Below the pieces are notes generated by a model, which was not told the origin of the DNA, did no database searches, and saw only the letters and a list, made by a program, of their open reading frames with translations. Both the position numbers and the translations under genes were made by a program. A stretch of DNA of 36,774 nt from Actinotignum schaalii (GTDB taxonomy: Bacteria > Actinomycetota > Actinomycetes > Actinomycetales > Actinomycetaceae), in the NCBI RefSeq assembly GCF_028864145.1, contig NZ_JARBHJ010000029.1, positions 1 through 36,774 on the forward strand. The letters are read 5' to 3'. Below are positions 8,217 to 17,418 of this stretch, in pieces. The number at the start of each line of letters is the position of its first letter. Positions within the stretch are counted from its first letter, which is position 1.

Positions 8217-8774
8217 GTGGCCGATCTTTGCCCCGCCACCGCACTCGAGGCGGTGCTTTTCGTGGCGGCCACCCCGGTTCCCCTAGCCACCCTTGCCGAA
8301 GCGGTGGGTCTGAGCGAAGCGGAGACCCGCACCGAGCTAGAAAATCTCGCGCGGGAATATCGCAACGGGCGCCCGCGCGGATTCGAGCTGCGCGAGGCCG
8401 GGGGAGGGTGGCGTTTCTACACCAATCCGCTGGTATCGGACGTTGTTCTTGCCCACGTCACCCGGGGGCAATCGGGTAAACTATCCACGCCGGCTCTGGA
8501 AACGCTGGCGGTGATCGCCTACCGGCAGCCTGTTACCCGTGCGCAGATAGCGGCGATTCGCGGTGTGAACGTTGATGGAGTTGTGCGGACGCTCGCAACC
8601 CGCGGCCTTATTGCCGAAGCGGGTACTACGCCGTCCACCGGTGCGGTTCTGTATGCGACCACCCCGTATTTCCTTGAAGCCATGGGCATGAACTCCCTGG
8701 ATGACCTGCCGCCCCTGGCGCCCTACCTGCCCGAAGCAACCGACCTTGAAGATGTGGAAAGAGAAATAAGATGA
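8217..8774 (+). CDS. scpB: Segregation and condensation protein B
   Basis: ScpB is the dimeric winged-helix partner of ScpA in the SMC complex. The 185-residue protein has the paired winged-helix layout, with the signature LETLAVIAYRQPVTRAQIAAI followed by a GVNVDGVVRTL segment. The GTG start at 8217 follows a strong AAAGGAGA site. Its TGA stop (8772-8774) overlaps the ATG of the next gene, so the two are probably translationally coupled. A 10-bp palindrome GCCTATAGGC (8158-8167) and a TAGACT box lie in the gap upstream, but no clear promoter could be assigned. Confidence 0.95.
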   Translation: MADLCPATALEAVLFVAATPVPLATLAEAVGLSEAETRTELENLAREYRNGRPRGFELREAGGGWRFYTNPLVSDVVLAHVTRGQSGKLSTPALETLAVIAYRQPVTRAQIAAIRGVNVDGVVRTLATRGLIAEAGTTPSTGAVLYATTPYFLEAMGMNSLDDLPPLAPYLPEATDLEDVEREIR

Positions 8775-9493
8775 GAGAACGCTTGCAAAAGATCCTGGCC
8801 CACGCGGGGGTGGGCTCCCGGCGCGCCTGCGAAGCGCTCATTGCTGAGGGGCGGGTGGCCGTCAACGGCGCCGTCGTTACCGAAATGGGAACACGCGCGG
8901 ATGCCGAGCGTGACACCATCCACGTGGATGGCATGCCCATTGCGGTAAAACCCGATTTGCTGACCGTCGCGCTTTATAAGCCGCCGGGGGTTGTATCCAC
9001 CATGGATGATGATATGGGCCGCCCGAGCCTCGCCCAGTACGTAGAGAAATACGAGCAACGGCTCTACCACGTTGGGCGCCTAGACGAAGATACCGAGGGT
9101 CTGATTCTGCTCTCGAACGACGGCGAGCTCACCCACCGGCTCACCCACCCCTCCTATGAGGTTCCGAAAACCTACGTGGCGCGGGTGGAAGGCCAGGTGA
9201 CGCGGGGCCTCGCGCGGGTGCTGGAAAAGGGCATCACCCTGGAGGACGGCCCCATCCGGGTGGATAAATTCGTACTGCGGGAATCGCAGCCGCGCAATTC
9301 CATCGTCGAACTCACCTTGCATTCGGGTCGCAATCGGATTGTGCGCCGCATCATGGACGAAGTGGGGCACCCGGTTATGGAACTGGTGCGCACCCGTTTC
9401 GCCACTATTGACGCCGGGAGGCTGCGGCCCGGGAAAAGCCGGGTTATTGCGGGAAGTGAGCTCTCGGCCCTCATGCATTCGGTAGGGATGTGA
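8771..9493 (+). CDS. rluB: RsuA/RluB-family rRNA pseudouridine synthase
   Basis: The 240-residue protein has an N-terminal S4 RNA-binding domain (about residues 1-60, starting RERLQKILAHAGVGSRRACE). A pseudouridine synthase domain follows, containing the catalytic motif GRLDEDTEGLILLSNDG with its Asp, and the C-terminal GRNRIVRRIMDEVGHPV. It converts a uridine in rRNA to pseudouridine; by similarity and context the target is probably 23S rRNA, but RsuA-type specificity for 16S cannot be excluded from sequence. The start overlaps the scpB stop (ATGA), and its own stop overlaps the next start. Confidence 0.9.
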   Translation: MRERLQKILAHAGVGSRRACEALIAEGRVAVNGAVVTEMGTRADAERDTIHVDGMPIAVKPDLLTVALYKPPGVVSTMDDDMGRPSLAQYVEKYEQRLYHVGRLDEDTEGLILLSNDGELTHRLTHPSYEVPKTYVARVEGQVTRGLARVLEKGITLEDGPIRVDKFVLRESQPRNSIVELTLHSGRNRIVRRIMDEVGHPVMELVRTRFATIDAGRLRPGKSRVIAGSELSALMHSVGM

Positions 9494-10596
9494 TGCACGC
9501 CGGTCCGGTCCTTATTATCGGTTCGGGGTTGCTGGGCGCTTCCCTCGGGCTGCGGCTGCGGCTGCGCGATATTCCGGTGTACCTGGAGGATGCTTCCCCG
9601 CTCGCGGCGGCCCTTGCCCGTGATCTGGGTGCGGGGGAGGAACCGCCCGAAGATGCCTGGGAGCCGAGCCTCGTGGTGGTTGCGGTTCCCCCGGATGTCA
9701 CGGCGCAGGTTGTGAGCGCGGCCCTGGAACGCTTCCCGGCCGCGCTCGTTACCGATGTTGCTTCCGTCAAGGCCGCGGTGGAAGATCGCCTCGCGGCGCA
9801 TCCCCAGCGAGCCCGCTACGTGGGCTGCCATCCCATGGCCGGCCGGGAACGTTCCGGGGCGATCGCCGCGGACGCCGATCTTTTTGAGGGCCGCCCGTGG
9901 GTAATATGCCCGCGCCCGGAGACCCGCGAGGAAGATATTGCGCGCTTGCGCACCCTGGCTTTAGATTGCGGGGCCATGCCGATTCTGGTGGAGGCAAGCG
10001 CGCACGACCGCGCCGTCGCCCTTGTCAGTCACGTTCCGCAACTGGTGTCCTCCCTGCTGGCGGGTACGTTGAACGACGCCGCAGCTACCGAGCTGAGCCT
10101 CGCAGGCCAAGGCTTACGCGATATGACCCGGCTGGCCCATTCGGATCCGCAATTGTGGACGGCGATTATCGCCTGTAATTGCGCGGCGGTAGCTCCGGTA
10201 CTCCGCGATATTGCCGAGCGCACCGCGCATTTGGCAACCGCGCTCGAAGAAGCCGCGGGGGCGGCGCAGGCTCCCGGGCTGGCCCGGGCAGTTGCCGCGG
10301 TGGTGGCTGCAGGTGGACGCGGGGTCGCGCGTATTCCCGGCAAACACGGGGGAGCTCCCCAGCGCTATACCGATGTAACCGTCCTGGTTCCGGACCGCCC
10401 GGGTGAATTGGGCCGCCTCTTCACCGAGGTGGGTGAGATCGGGGTCAATATTGAAGATTTTTCGCTCGAACATTCCGTGGCCCAAAAAGTAGGGCGGGCG
10501 CGGCTATCCGTATCGCCGGCCGCCGCCCGGGATCTCACCGCGGCACTGGCCGCGCGCCGGTGGCAGGCTTTTATTGAAGGAGGAGAGCATGAGTGA
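9490..10596 (+). CDS. tyrA: Prephenate dehydrogenase with C-terminal ACT domain
   Basis: The enzyme oxidatively decarboxylates prephenate in tyrosine biosynthesis. The 368-residue product has a Rossmann motif at the N terminus (VLIIGSGLLGASL), a helical dimerisation domain with GCHPMAGRERSG and HDRAVALVSHVPQL, and an ACT regulatory domain from about residue 295 (TDVTVLVPDRPGELGRLF), suggesting feedback control by an aromatic amino acid. The start is GTG 9490 or ATG 9493; both overlap or abut the rluB stop. The 3' end overlaps cmk by 8 bases. Confidence 0.92.
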   Translation: MMHAGPVLIIGSGLLGASLGLRLRLRDIPVYLEDASPLAAALARDLGAGEEPPEDAWEPSLVVVAVPPDVTAQVVSAALERFPAALVTDVASVKAAVEDRLAAHPQRARYVGCHPMAGRERSGAIAADADLFEGRPWVICPRPETREEDIARLRTLALDCGAMPILVEASAHDRAVALVSHVPQLVSSLLAGTLNDAAATELSLAGQGLRDMTRLAHSDPQLWTAIIACNCAAVAPVLRDIAERTAHLATALEEAAGAAQAPGLARAVAAVVAAGGRGVARIPGKHGGAPQRYTDVTVLVPDRPGELGRLFTEVGEIGVNIEDFSLEHSVAQKVGRARLSVSPAAARDLTAALAARRWQAFIEGGEHE

Positions 10597-11308
10597 GATG
10601 AGCACAGCGGGCGCCCCGCGCCCCGAAACCGCGGGCTATCCCATCGCTATTGACGGGCCCTCCGGCTCGGGTAAATCGACCGTTTCCCGCCAGGTCGCCC
10701 GAGAGCTAGGACTGTGCTATCTCGATACCGGGGCAATGTACCGGGCAGCCGCGTGGGCCGCGCAGCGCGCCGGAGTCGAACTCACCGACCAGCCTGCCGT
10801 GACAGCCGTGGTGCGGGCAATGAAACTCGAGATGCCGCTCGATCCTGATAACCAGGTGATGATCTGCGAAGGGGAAGATATCACCTCCGCTATCCGCGCT
10901 CCGGAGCTGTCCCGGGTGGTTTCTCGGGTAGCCGTGAACCTGGATGTACGCGCCGAGCTCATTGCCCGGCAGCGGGCCATTATTGCGGCCCACCCGCGCA
11001 TTGTGGTGGAGGGGCGCGATATCACTAGCGTCGTCGCCCCGGATGCTCCCACAAAAATTCTTCTCACCGCATCGGAAGCAACACGTTTGGCACGGCGAGC
11101 CCGCGAGGTGCGCGGAAGCGCGGCGCCCGATGCCCTGGCCGCGACCCGCGCGGAAGTGAGCGAACGGGATGCACAGGACTCGACGGTCGCCTCTTTCCTG
11201 GAAGATCGCGATGGAGTCGTTACAATTGATTCTTCTCAGATGAGTATTGCGGACGTGGTGGCCGCGGTGCGGGCGCTGGCACAGGGCTCTCGAAAGGAAC
11301 AGGAATGA
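10589..11308 (+). CDS. cmk: Cytidylate (CMP) kinase
   Basis: CMP kinase phosphorylates CMP and dCMP with ATP in nucleotide recycling. The 239-residue protein shows the P-loop GPSGSGKST at residues 23-31, then [10 protein letters not shown] and the conserved VVEGRDI and late RDAQDS-type regions. The open frame begins at a TTG at 10574, but the ATG at 10589 is preferred because AAGGAGGAG lies just before it. It overlaps the tyrA end, and its TGA overlaps the der ATG, so translation of the chain is probably coupled. Confidence 0.94.
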   Translation: MSEMSTAGAPRPETAGYPIAIDGPSGSGKSTVSRQVARELGLCYLDTGAMYRAAAWAAQRAGVELTDQPAVTAVVRAMKLEMPLDPDNQVMICEGEDITSAIRAPELSRVVSRVAVNLDVRAELIARQRAIIAAHPRIVVEGRDITSVVAPDAPTKILLTASEATRLARRAREVRGSAAPDALAATRAEVSERDAQDSTVASFLEDRDGVVTIDSSQMSIADVVAAVRALAQGSRKEQE

Positions 11309-12774
11309 CTGAGGAATACCGCGATATGAGCGCGGAGGGGACCACCCCGGACGACGCCGAACGCGTACTCCGGGCCGGTCTGGATGCCTACGATCTGGAC
11401 GAGGCCGATCTGGCGCTCCTGGCCGGTGCAGAACCCGAGGAACAGGCGGCGAACCGTGCACTACCCGTGGTAGCGGTGATAGGGCGCCCGAATGTGGGGA
11501 AGTCCTCCCTGGTGAATCGCATTGTTGGCAAACGAGTGGCCGTGGTGCAGGACGTTCCGGGCGTGACCCGTGACCGGGTCTCTTACGAAGCCGAGTGGGC
11601 GGATCGCCGTTTCCTCCTCATGGATACCGGCGGATGGGAACGTGATGTTGCAGGTCTTGATCGCGACGTCGCGCTGCAGGCCGAAATTGCTATTGAGCAG
11701 GCCGATGCTGTGATCTTCGTCGTGGATGCCACCGTGGGCATGACGGATACCGATGAAGCCCTGGTGCGGGTGTTGCGGCGTTCGCGCAAGCCCGTGATTG
11801 TGGCGGCCAATAAGGTAGATTCGCCCCAGCAGGAACCGGATGCTGCTTACCTGTGGTCCTTGGGGCTAGGGGAGCCGTATCCCGTTTCCGCGCTGCACGG
11901 GCGCGGTTCGGGCGATCTTCTTGACGTGGTTATCGGCGCGCTTCCTGCCGAACGTGAGGTGCCGGCACGTCCCGCGCGCCGCGGCCCGCGCCGGGTCGCG
12001 ATTGTGGGGCGCCCGAATGTAGGGAAGTCATCCCTGCTCAACCAGTTAGCTGGGGAAACCCGCGCCGTGGTGAGTGATATTGCCGGCACCACTCGCGATC
12101 CGGTTGACGAAGTCATTGAGCTGGACGGTACCCCGTGGACTTTTGTGGATACCGCGGGGATTCGCCGGCGGGTCCACCAAACTCGCGGTGCGGATTATTA
12201 CGCGAATCTGCGCACTCAGCGTGCGCTGGCGGAAGCGGAGCTGGCCCTGGCCCTCATTGATGCTTCCGAGCCGCTCACCGAGCAGGATATTCGCGTGATT
12301 CAGCAGGTCATTGATGCGGGGCGTGCCCTGGTAATTGTGTGCAATAAATGGGACGAGGTGGATGAGGAACGCCGCTTCGAACTTGACCGCGAATTCGAGC
12401 GGGAGCTGGTGCAGATCCAGTGGGCCGCGCGGGTCAATCTCTCGGCGAAAACCGGGTGGCATACCAACCGGCTCTCCAATGCCATGACCACCGCACTGCG
12501 ATCCTGGGATCAGCGTATTCCCACCGGCAAACTCAATGCTTTCCTCAGCGAATTGGCGGCCGCGCACCCGCATCCGGTGCGCGGGGGCAAGCAGCCGCGT
12601 ATCCTGTACGGCACCCAGGCATCCACCCGGCCGCCGCGCTTCGTGCTTTTCGCCACCGGCTTTATCGAGGCCGGTTACCGGCGTTTCCTGGAGAACCGCT
12701 TGCGCGATACTTTCGGTTTCGAAGGTTCCCCGCTCCAGATTTCGGTTCGGGTGCGCGAACGGCGCAAGAAGTAG
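11305..12774 (+). CDS. der: Ribosome biogenesis GTPase Der (EngA)
   Basis: Der has two tandem GTPase domains and a C-terminal KH-like domain and acts in 50S subunit assembly. In this 489-residue protein the first P-loop GRPNVGKSS is at residues 60-68 with DTGG and NKVD motifs. The second P-loop is at about 235-243 with DTAGIRRR and NKWD. The C-terminal domain ends in a basic RERRKK tail. The roughly 50-residue acidic N-terminal extension before the first G domain is common in actinobacterial Der. Its ATG overlaps the cmk stop. Confidence 0.96.
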   Translation: MTEEYRDMSAEGTTPDDAERVLRAGLDAYDLDEADLALLAGAEPEEQAANRALPVVAVIGRPNVGKSSLVNRIVGKRVAVVQDVPGVTRDRVSYEAEWADRRFLLMDTGGWERDVAGLDRDVALQAEIAIEQADAVIFVVDATVGMTDTDEALVRVLRRSRKPVIVAANKVDSPQQEPDAAYLWSLGLGEPYPVSALHGRGSGDLLDVVIGALPAEREVPARPARRGPRRVAIVGRPNVGKSSLLNQLAGETRAVVSDIAGTTRDPVDEVIELDGTPWTFVDTAGIRRRVHQTRGADYYANLRTQRALAEAELALALIDASEPLTEQDIRVIQQVIDAGRALVIVCNKWDEVDEERRFELDREFERELVQIQWAARVNLSAKTGWHTNRLSNAMTTALRSWDQRIPTGKLNAFLSELAAAHPHPVRGGKQPRILYGTQASTRPPRFVLFATGFIEAGYRRFLENRLRDTFGFEGSPLQISVRVRERRKK

Positions 12775-12777
12775 CGG

Positions 12778-12861
12778 GGTGGCACGACGGCGCAGCTGCC
12801 AGCGGCGTCGTACTTCCACCATTGGCAGGGGCCGCGGCAGGAAACCTCCCACCGCGGTCCC
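12778..12861. terminator. Two hairpins between convergent der and iclR
   Basis: The first hairpin pairs 12778-12793 with 12802-12820 (ACGACG/CGTCGT core, one mismatch, plus a GGTGG/CCACC base). The second pairs 12828-12837 with 12852-12861 (CCGCGG core, one G-U pair). Neither has a clear U-tract. Their place between two convergent genes suggests bidirectional termination. Confidence 0.5.
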
Positions 12862-12878
12862 TCCCCACGGCGCTCCGG

Positions 12879-13679
12879 CTAGCGCGCAGAGCGCGGCAGC
12901 AGCACTTCCGGAACACTCACGCCGGTGGAACCGGCAATAGCGGTGATTTCCTCCGCGATACCGTATGCCACCGCCTCGCGGGTAGCCGCTCCCAGGCGTT
13001 CGGCGGGCGCGGTGACGGAGACCGCCACCCGCTCGCCGTTTTTCAGATCGACCGGAACCGCCACGCACGCGATCCCGGCTTCGTTTTCTTCCACTTCCAT
13101 ACCCCAGCCGTAGCGGTGCACGTGCTCAATGCACTCTTCGATGGTGGCCCGGGTGGGCGGATTATCGGTAGGAACGCTCAGGTACCAGTCGATTTCCGCG
13201 CCGGTCACGTTATTCGCGCCCAGGAGGGCACGCCCGAGGGCGGTGGTGACCGCCGGGGCGTTACGCCCGATAAAGGACACCACCCGGATGGGCCGATCCG
13301 GCTCTACCTTATCCAGGTAGGTCACCACCTGGCCGGAGAGCTTACCCAGGTGCACGAGCTCGTTATAGCGGTGGCAAATAGCCACTAAAGCCGGGTGGAG
13401 TTGGTCAACCACGAATTGGGTGCGGGTGGTGTAGCGAATAATCGGATCTACGCCGTCCCCGAGGAAGTAGTAGCCGTTATCAGGATCCTGATCCACCCAA
13501 TTCCGGTAGCGCAGCGAGCGCAGGGTGTGGTGAACGGTGGCCTTATTTGACTCTACCGCGGCTGCAATATCGGAGAGTGGGGCACCTTCCGGTCCGCGGC
13601 GTGCTAAAAACTCGACAACGAGCAACGCGCGATCAATGGAGGAGAGCGGAGCGCGCTCCTCATGGGAAGTACCGGACAC
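12879..13679 (-). CDS. IclR-family regulator, likely of the uxu operon
   Basis: The 266-residue protein has an N-terminal winged helix (about residues 13-75, with IDRALLVVEFLARR and a recognition-helix region SNKATVHHTLRSL) and a C-terminal IclR effector domain containing GRALLGA and the conserved late segment NEAGIACVAVPV. The GTG start at 13679 follows AGGAG with a six-base spacer. It diverges from the hexuronate operon, and IclR members such as KdgR control hexuronate and KDG metabolism. Regulation of uxuB-uxuA-eda-kdgK by a sugar acid intermediate is therefore a reasonable inference. Palindromes overlap its own promoter. Confidence 0.88.
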   Translation of the reverse strand: MSGTSHEERAPLSSIDRALLVVEFLARRGPEGAPLSDIAAAVESNKATVHHTLRSLRYRNWVDQDPDNGYYFLGDGVDPIIRYTTRTQFVVDQLHPALVAICHRYNELVHLGKLSGQVVTYLDKVEPDRPIRVVSFIGRNAPAVTTALGRALLGANNVTGAEIDWYLSVPTDNPPTRATIEECIEHVHRYGWGMEVEENEAGIACVAVPVDLKNGERVAVSVTAPAERLGAATREAVAYGIAEEITAIAGSTGVSVPEVLLPRSAR

Positions 13680-13724
13680 CTCAAGCTCCTTTACTCTACG
13701 AGGGTGTAACTGCAGGCCGGGAAA

Positions 13725-13760
13725 ATTATACCGCGCGATTTCAATATGTGAAACATTGAA
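13725..13760 (-). promoter_or_regulatory. iclR promoter with overlapping operator
   Basis: On the minus strand, TTCACA (13752-13747) and a consensus TATAAT (13730-13725) are 16 bases apart. The perfect inverted repeat TTTCAATATGTGAAA (13739-13753) covers the -35 and part of the spacer. A second, overlapping pair, TTCAAT and ATTGAA (13740-13760), is also present. This arrangement suits autorepression by the IclR protein. Confidence 0.65.
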
Positions 13761-13856
13761 GCGGGTGCGTCAGGCAGTCAGTGTTGAATAAGAAAAGGCC
13801 CGGAATCCGAATAGTTCACACGTTATGAAGGGGTGCCGTCGGGGGTGAAAATGGGG

Positions 13857-13901
13857 TACAATCATTTCATACGTACGAACGGGCGTTTCACGTAAAGAAA
13901 C
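13857..13901 (+). promoter_or_regulatory. uxu operon promoter and operators
   Basis: TACAAT (13857-13862) is a good -10 with no convincing -35. The near-perfect palindrome TTCATACGTACGAA (13866-13879) would cover the start site at about 13869. GTTTC and GAAAC (13885-13901, 7-base spacer) form a second inverted repeat. An upstream TTCA-N7-TGAA pair lies at 13815-13829. The resulting leader before uxuB is about 220 bases and holds no recognisable gene or known riboswitch. Confidence 0.5.
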
Positions 13902-14090
13902 ATGCGGGTGCGGGGGTGCCCGGCCGGTTCGTCGTCGTATAAAGGAATACTGGGTGGTGGCATCGGGAGCGGTGTTCACTCACCGGGTGACCTCACGGCA
14001 GGAACGCGGCGCATGCCGGCGCTCCTGCGGGGCGGCCGCCGGTGGATCGCACGTGGAGCCGTCCCGATCCAACTATCAAAGGTGATGTAT

Positions 14091-15689
14091 ATGAAACTCA
14101 ATCTCAGCTCGCTCTCCCACGCGAGTGATTACGAAGCAGCCGGTATTCAAGTTCCGGCTTTTGATGTGGCCGCTACGCAGGAACGTGCGCGCACCAACCC
14201 GCGCTGGGTGCATATCGGCCCGGGTAATATTTTCCGGATTTTCTTAGCCCGCATCGCGGATGACATGCTGGCGGACGGCAAGTACTGGCCGATTACCGGT
14301 GTGGTTCCCATGGATCCCGCTGAAATGGAAAAGCAGCTCGAAGCTTTTGATCTGCTGACCCTCGGCGTCATTCTTTCCGGGGACAAGCGCGATACCCGCG
14401 TTATCGCGGGTCTGGCCGATGGCCTGGCCACCCGCCGCGATGGCGATTTTGATCGGCTCGTCTCCATTTTCACCAAGCCGGAGATGACCACGGTAACCCT
14501 CACCATTACCGAAAAGGGCTATGTTATTCAGGATTCCCAGGGTGAGCTTTCCGAAGCCACCCGCGCGGATATCGCCTCCGATCCGTACGCTAACCATGCG
14601 AACACCATGGCGCTGCTGGCCGGGCTCCTCGCACATCGCTACCAGGCAGGCGGCGCCCCCATTAACTTCATCTCCGCGGATAACTTCTCCCACAACGGCG
14701 ATAAGCTGCGCGATTCGGTGCTGCAGATCGCCCGCGGGTGGGTGGAGCGTGGCGCGCTCAGCCAGGACTTCCTGGACTGGGTCAGCGATGACACCAAGGT
14801 TGCTTTCCCCATTTCCGTGATCGATAAGATCACCCCGCGCCCCTCCGAAGAAGTTTCGGAATACCTCACCGGGCTCGGCTTCACCGATATGGGTATTGAC
14901 CACCTCGGGCGCACTCCGATCGCCGGGTTCGTCAATGCTGAACCTACCGAATACCTCATTATCGAAGATAAGTTCGCGGCCGAACGCCCGCCCTTTGAGG
15001 ACTACGGCGTGTACATCACCGATCGTGAAACCTGCGATAAGTTCGAGCGGATGAAGGTCACCACCTGCCTCAACCCGCTCCACACCGCGCTGGCAGTGTC
15101 CGGTACGGTCATGCGCTTCCCGACCATCGATTCGGAAATGCGCGATCCCGATTTGGCGAAGATGGTCAATATCCTCGCCTATGATGAAGCGATGCCGGTA
15201 GTAACCGATCCGGGAATTATCGATCCGAAGGACTTCGTGCGCGAAGTCCTCGAGGAACGTTTCCCCAATAGCGCGCTGCCGGACAATCCGGCCCGTATCG
15301 CCATGGATACCTCGCAGAAGATTCCGATTCGTTTCGGTGTCACGCTGCAGGAATACCAGCGCCGCGGTCTGGATATGGACAAGCTGCGCGTGATCCCGCT
15401 CGTTTTCGCGGTGTGGGCACGGTATCTGCTCGGCATCGCGGACGACGGCGAAGAATTCGCGCCGTCATCCGATCCGCTGCTGGAGGAACTCCAGGGGCAC
15501 CTCAAGGGAATTAAGCTCGGCGATAGCGTTGACGCTCACGCCGTGCTCAAGCCCATTCTGTCCAATGCCAATATCTTCGGCCTCGACCTGTATACCACTC
15601 CGCTGGCGGAGAAGGTCGAAGCCCTGTTTACCAAGCTCATTGCCGGTCCCGGCGCTGTGCGTGCCACTATTCACGAGGAGATCAACTAA
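14091..15689 (+). CDS. uxuB: Fructuronate reductase / mannitol dehydrogenase family
   Basis: The enzyme reduces D-fructuronate to D-mannonate with NADH in hexuronate catabolism. The 532-residue protein fits the polyol dehydrogenase (mannitol dehydrogenase) family: [17 protein letters not shown] near residue 40 forms the NAD-binding start, [12 protein letters not shown] lies in the middle, and [13 protein letters not shown] resembles the active-site KxxxxNxxH region of that family. The frame extends upstream to 13902, but ATG 14091 is preferred because AAAGGTG lies six bases before it. The stop overlaps the uxuA start (TAATG). Specificity for fructuronate over mannitol or tagaturonate is inferred from the neighbours. 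Confidence 0.88.
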   Translation: MKLNLSSLSHASDYEAAGIQVPAFDVAATQERARTNPRWVHIGPGNIFRIFLARIADDMLADGKYWPITGVVPMDPAEMEKQLEAFDLLTLGVILSGDKRDTRVIAGLADGLATRRDGDFDRLVSIFTKPEMTTVTLTITEKGYVIQDSQGELSEATRADIASDPYANHANTMALLAGLLAHRYQAGGAPINFISADNFSHNGDKLRDSVLQIARGWVERGALSQDFLDWVSDDTKVAFPISVIDKITPRPSEEVSEYLTGLGFTDMGIDHLGRTPIAGFVNAEPTEYLIIEDKFAAERPPFEDYGVYITDRETCDKFERMKVTTCLNPLHTALAVSGTVMRFPTIDSEMRDPDLAKMVNILAYDEAMPVVTDPGIIDPKDFVREVLEERFPNSALPDNPARIAMDTSQKIPIRFGVTLQEYQRRGLDMDKLRVIPLVFAVWARYLLGIADDGEEFAPSSDPLLEELQGHLKGIKLGDSVDAHAVLKPILSNANIFGLDLYTTPLAEKVEALFTKLIAGPGAVRATIHEEIN

Positions 15690-16771
15690 TGAAAATGACA
15701 TTCCGCTGGTACGGCGAAGGTCACGACCCCATTCCGCTGCAGTACATCAAGCAGATTCCGGGCGTGTCCGGAATTATGGGCACCCTGTCCTACAAGGCGG
15801 CCGGGGAGAACTGGGAAAAGGACGAAATTAAGGTTCTTATTGACCAGGTTCACGAAGCCGGGCTCGAATGCGAGATCATCGAATCCGTGAACGTCCACGA
15901 GGACATCAAGCTCGGGCTGCCCAGCCGTGACGAATACATCAAGAACTACTGCACCACGCTGGAAAACCTCGCGGAATTCGGCGTCAAGGTAGTTGTGTAC
16001 AACTTCATGCCGGTCTTTGACTGGCTGCGCACTGAGCTCGCTCACGTGAACGAGGACGGCTCCACCTGCCTGTACTACGATCACTCTGAGATCGAGGGTA
16101 TGACCCCGCAGGATATCGTCAATAAGACAGCCGAAGAATCCGGCGGCCTGACCCTGCCCGGGTGGGAACCCGAACGCCTGGCTAAGCTGGACGAAGTCAT
16201 GGCGCTCTACCAGAACATGACGGTGGAAAAGCTGCGCGAAAACTGGAAGTACTTCCTGGACGGCATCATCCCCACGTGTGAAAAGGTCGGCATCAAGATG
16301 GCCTGCCATCCGGACGATCCGGCTTGGGACCTCTTCGGTATTCCGCGCGCTTACAAGAGCCTGGATGACATCAAGGAAATCCTGGCCCTCAATGATTCCC
16401 CGATGCACTCTCTGTGCGTGTGCATCGGCTCGCTTGGCTCCAACCCGTCCAATAACGTCGCTGAGATCCTGCGCTACGTGGGCGAGCGCGGCCGTATTGC
16501 CGCCTCCCACCTGCGTAACGTCAAGTACCTGGGCGAAAAGACGTTCAAGGAAGCGGCCCACTGGTCCGCGGACGGCGACCTCGATATGCAGGCCGCGGTG
16601 GAAGCCATTTACGATACCTGCCCCGATATTTACGTGCGTCCCGATCACGGCCGCATGATTTGGGGCGAAGAAGGCCGCCCCGGCTACCCGCTGTATGACC
16701 GGGCACTGGGCACCCAGTACCTCCTCGGGCTGTGGGACGGCATCGACAAGATGAAGAAGGCGGCAAAGTAG
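15689..16771 (+). CDS. uxuA: Mannonate dehydratase UxuA
   Basis: UxuA removes water from D-mannonate to give 2-keto-3-deoxygluconate (KDG). At 360 residues it has family length, and it starts with the family pattern MTFRWYG-GHDPI-L. Other conserved parts are [12 protein letters not shown], the metal-site regions KMACHPDDP and CVCIGSLG, and [12 protein letters not shown] near the C terminus, which contribute His, Cys and Asp ligands in this TIM-barrel family. It overlaps uxuB by one base and eda by one base, so the operon is translationally chained. Confidence 0.96.
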   Translation: MKMTFRWYGEGHDPIPLQYIKQIPGVSGIMGTLSYKAAGENWEKDEIKVLIDQVHEAGLECEIIESVNVHEDIKLGLPSRDEYIKNYCTTLENLAEFGVKVVVYNFMPVFDWLRTELAHVNEDGSTCLYYDHSEIEGMTPQDIVNKTAEESGGLTLPGWEPERLAKLDEVMALYQNMTVEKLRENWKYFLDGIIPTCEKVGIKMACHPDDPAWDLFGIPRAYKSLDDIKEILALNDSPMHSLCVCIGSLGSNPSNNVAEILRYVGERGRIAASHLRNVKYLGEKTFKEAAHWSADGDLDMQAAVEAIYDTCPDIYVRPDHGRMIWGEEGRPGYPLYDRALGTQYLLGLWDGIDKMKKAAK

Positions 16772-17418
16772 TGTCTCAGCAACTTCCAGATGTTCGTCCG
16801 TTCCTGGAAACCCACCCCATCGTTCCCGTTGTGGTGATCGACGACGCCGCGCAGGCGCCCGACGCCGCCCGCGCCCTGGTGGCCGGCGGTATCCACTGCG
16901 CCGAAGTGACGTTCCGTACCGCTGCCGGTGGGGAAGCCATTAAGGCGATGCGCGATGTTGAGGGAATGACGGTTGGTGCCGGAACGGTGCTTACCCGGGC
17001 CCAAGCGGAAACCGCCGCGGACCTGGGCGCGAAGTTCTTCGTATCTCCGGGCTGGAGCGCCGGCGTGGCCGACGTTGCTGCCGAACGCCAGATCCCGTAT
17101 CTTCCCGGCGTGCAAACCGCCACGGAAATCATGATGGCTTTGGAATACGGTGCCACCGCGGTGAAGTTCTTCCCCGGTGGGGAAGCGGGCGGGCTGCCCA
17201 TGGTTAAGGCCCTGCGCGGTCCCTTCCCGAATACCTACTTCGTACCCTCGGGCGGCGTGAAGCTCGCGAATATGGCCGAATGGCTCTCCGATCCGGCAAT
17301 CCTGTCCGTATCGGGTTCGTGGATGATCAAACGCGATCTCATTTCCTCCGGGAACTTCGCGGAGATCACCCGCCTGTCCCAAGAAGCATCCGATCTAGCT
17401 AAGGAGATTCGCAAGTGA
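16771..17418 (+). CDS. eda: KDPG aldolase (2-dehydro-3-deoxy-6-phosphogluconate aldolase)
   Basis: The enzyme splits KDPG into pyruvate and glyceraldehyde-3-phosphate. With the GTG start at 16771 the protein is 215 residues. The longer frame to 16732 reads through the uxuA end and is not used. The Schiff-base Lys132 is in AVKFFPGG and the catalytic Glu45 is in EVTFRT; GAGTVLT and FVSPG also match the family. It starts on the last base of the uxuA stop and its TGA overlaps the kdgK GTG. No edd gene is present, so here it serves hexuronates rather than a visible Entner-Doudoroff pathway. Confidence 0.94.
   Translation: MSQQLPDVRPFLETHPIVPVVVIDDAAQAPDAARALVAGGIHCAEVTFRTAAGGEAIKAMRDVEGMTVGAGTVLTRAQAETAADLGAKFFVSPGWSAGVADVAAERQIPYLPGVQTATEIMMALEYGATAVKFFPGGEAGGLPMVKALRGPFPNTYFVPSGGVKLANMAEWLSDPAILSVSGSWMIKRDLISSGNFAEITRLSQEASDLAKEIRK

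Noticed and set aside
13885-13901. parS-like GTTTCACGT...GAAAC
   Set aside because: The left half resembles parS, but the right half is displaced by extra bases; more likely part of the uxu operator region.
15686-16648. 320-codon frame antisense to uxuA
   Set aside because: uxuA on the plus strand is complete and conserved; the antisense translation resembles no protein family.
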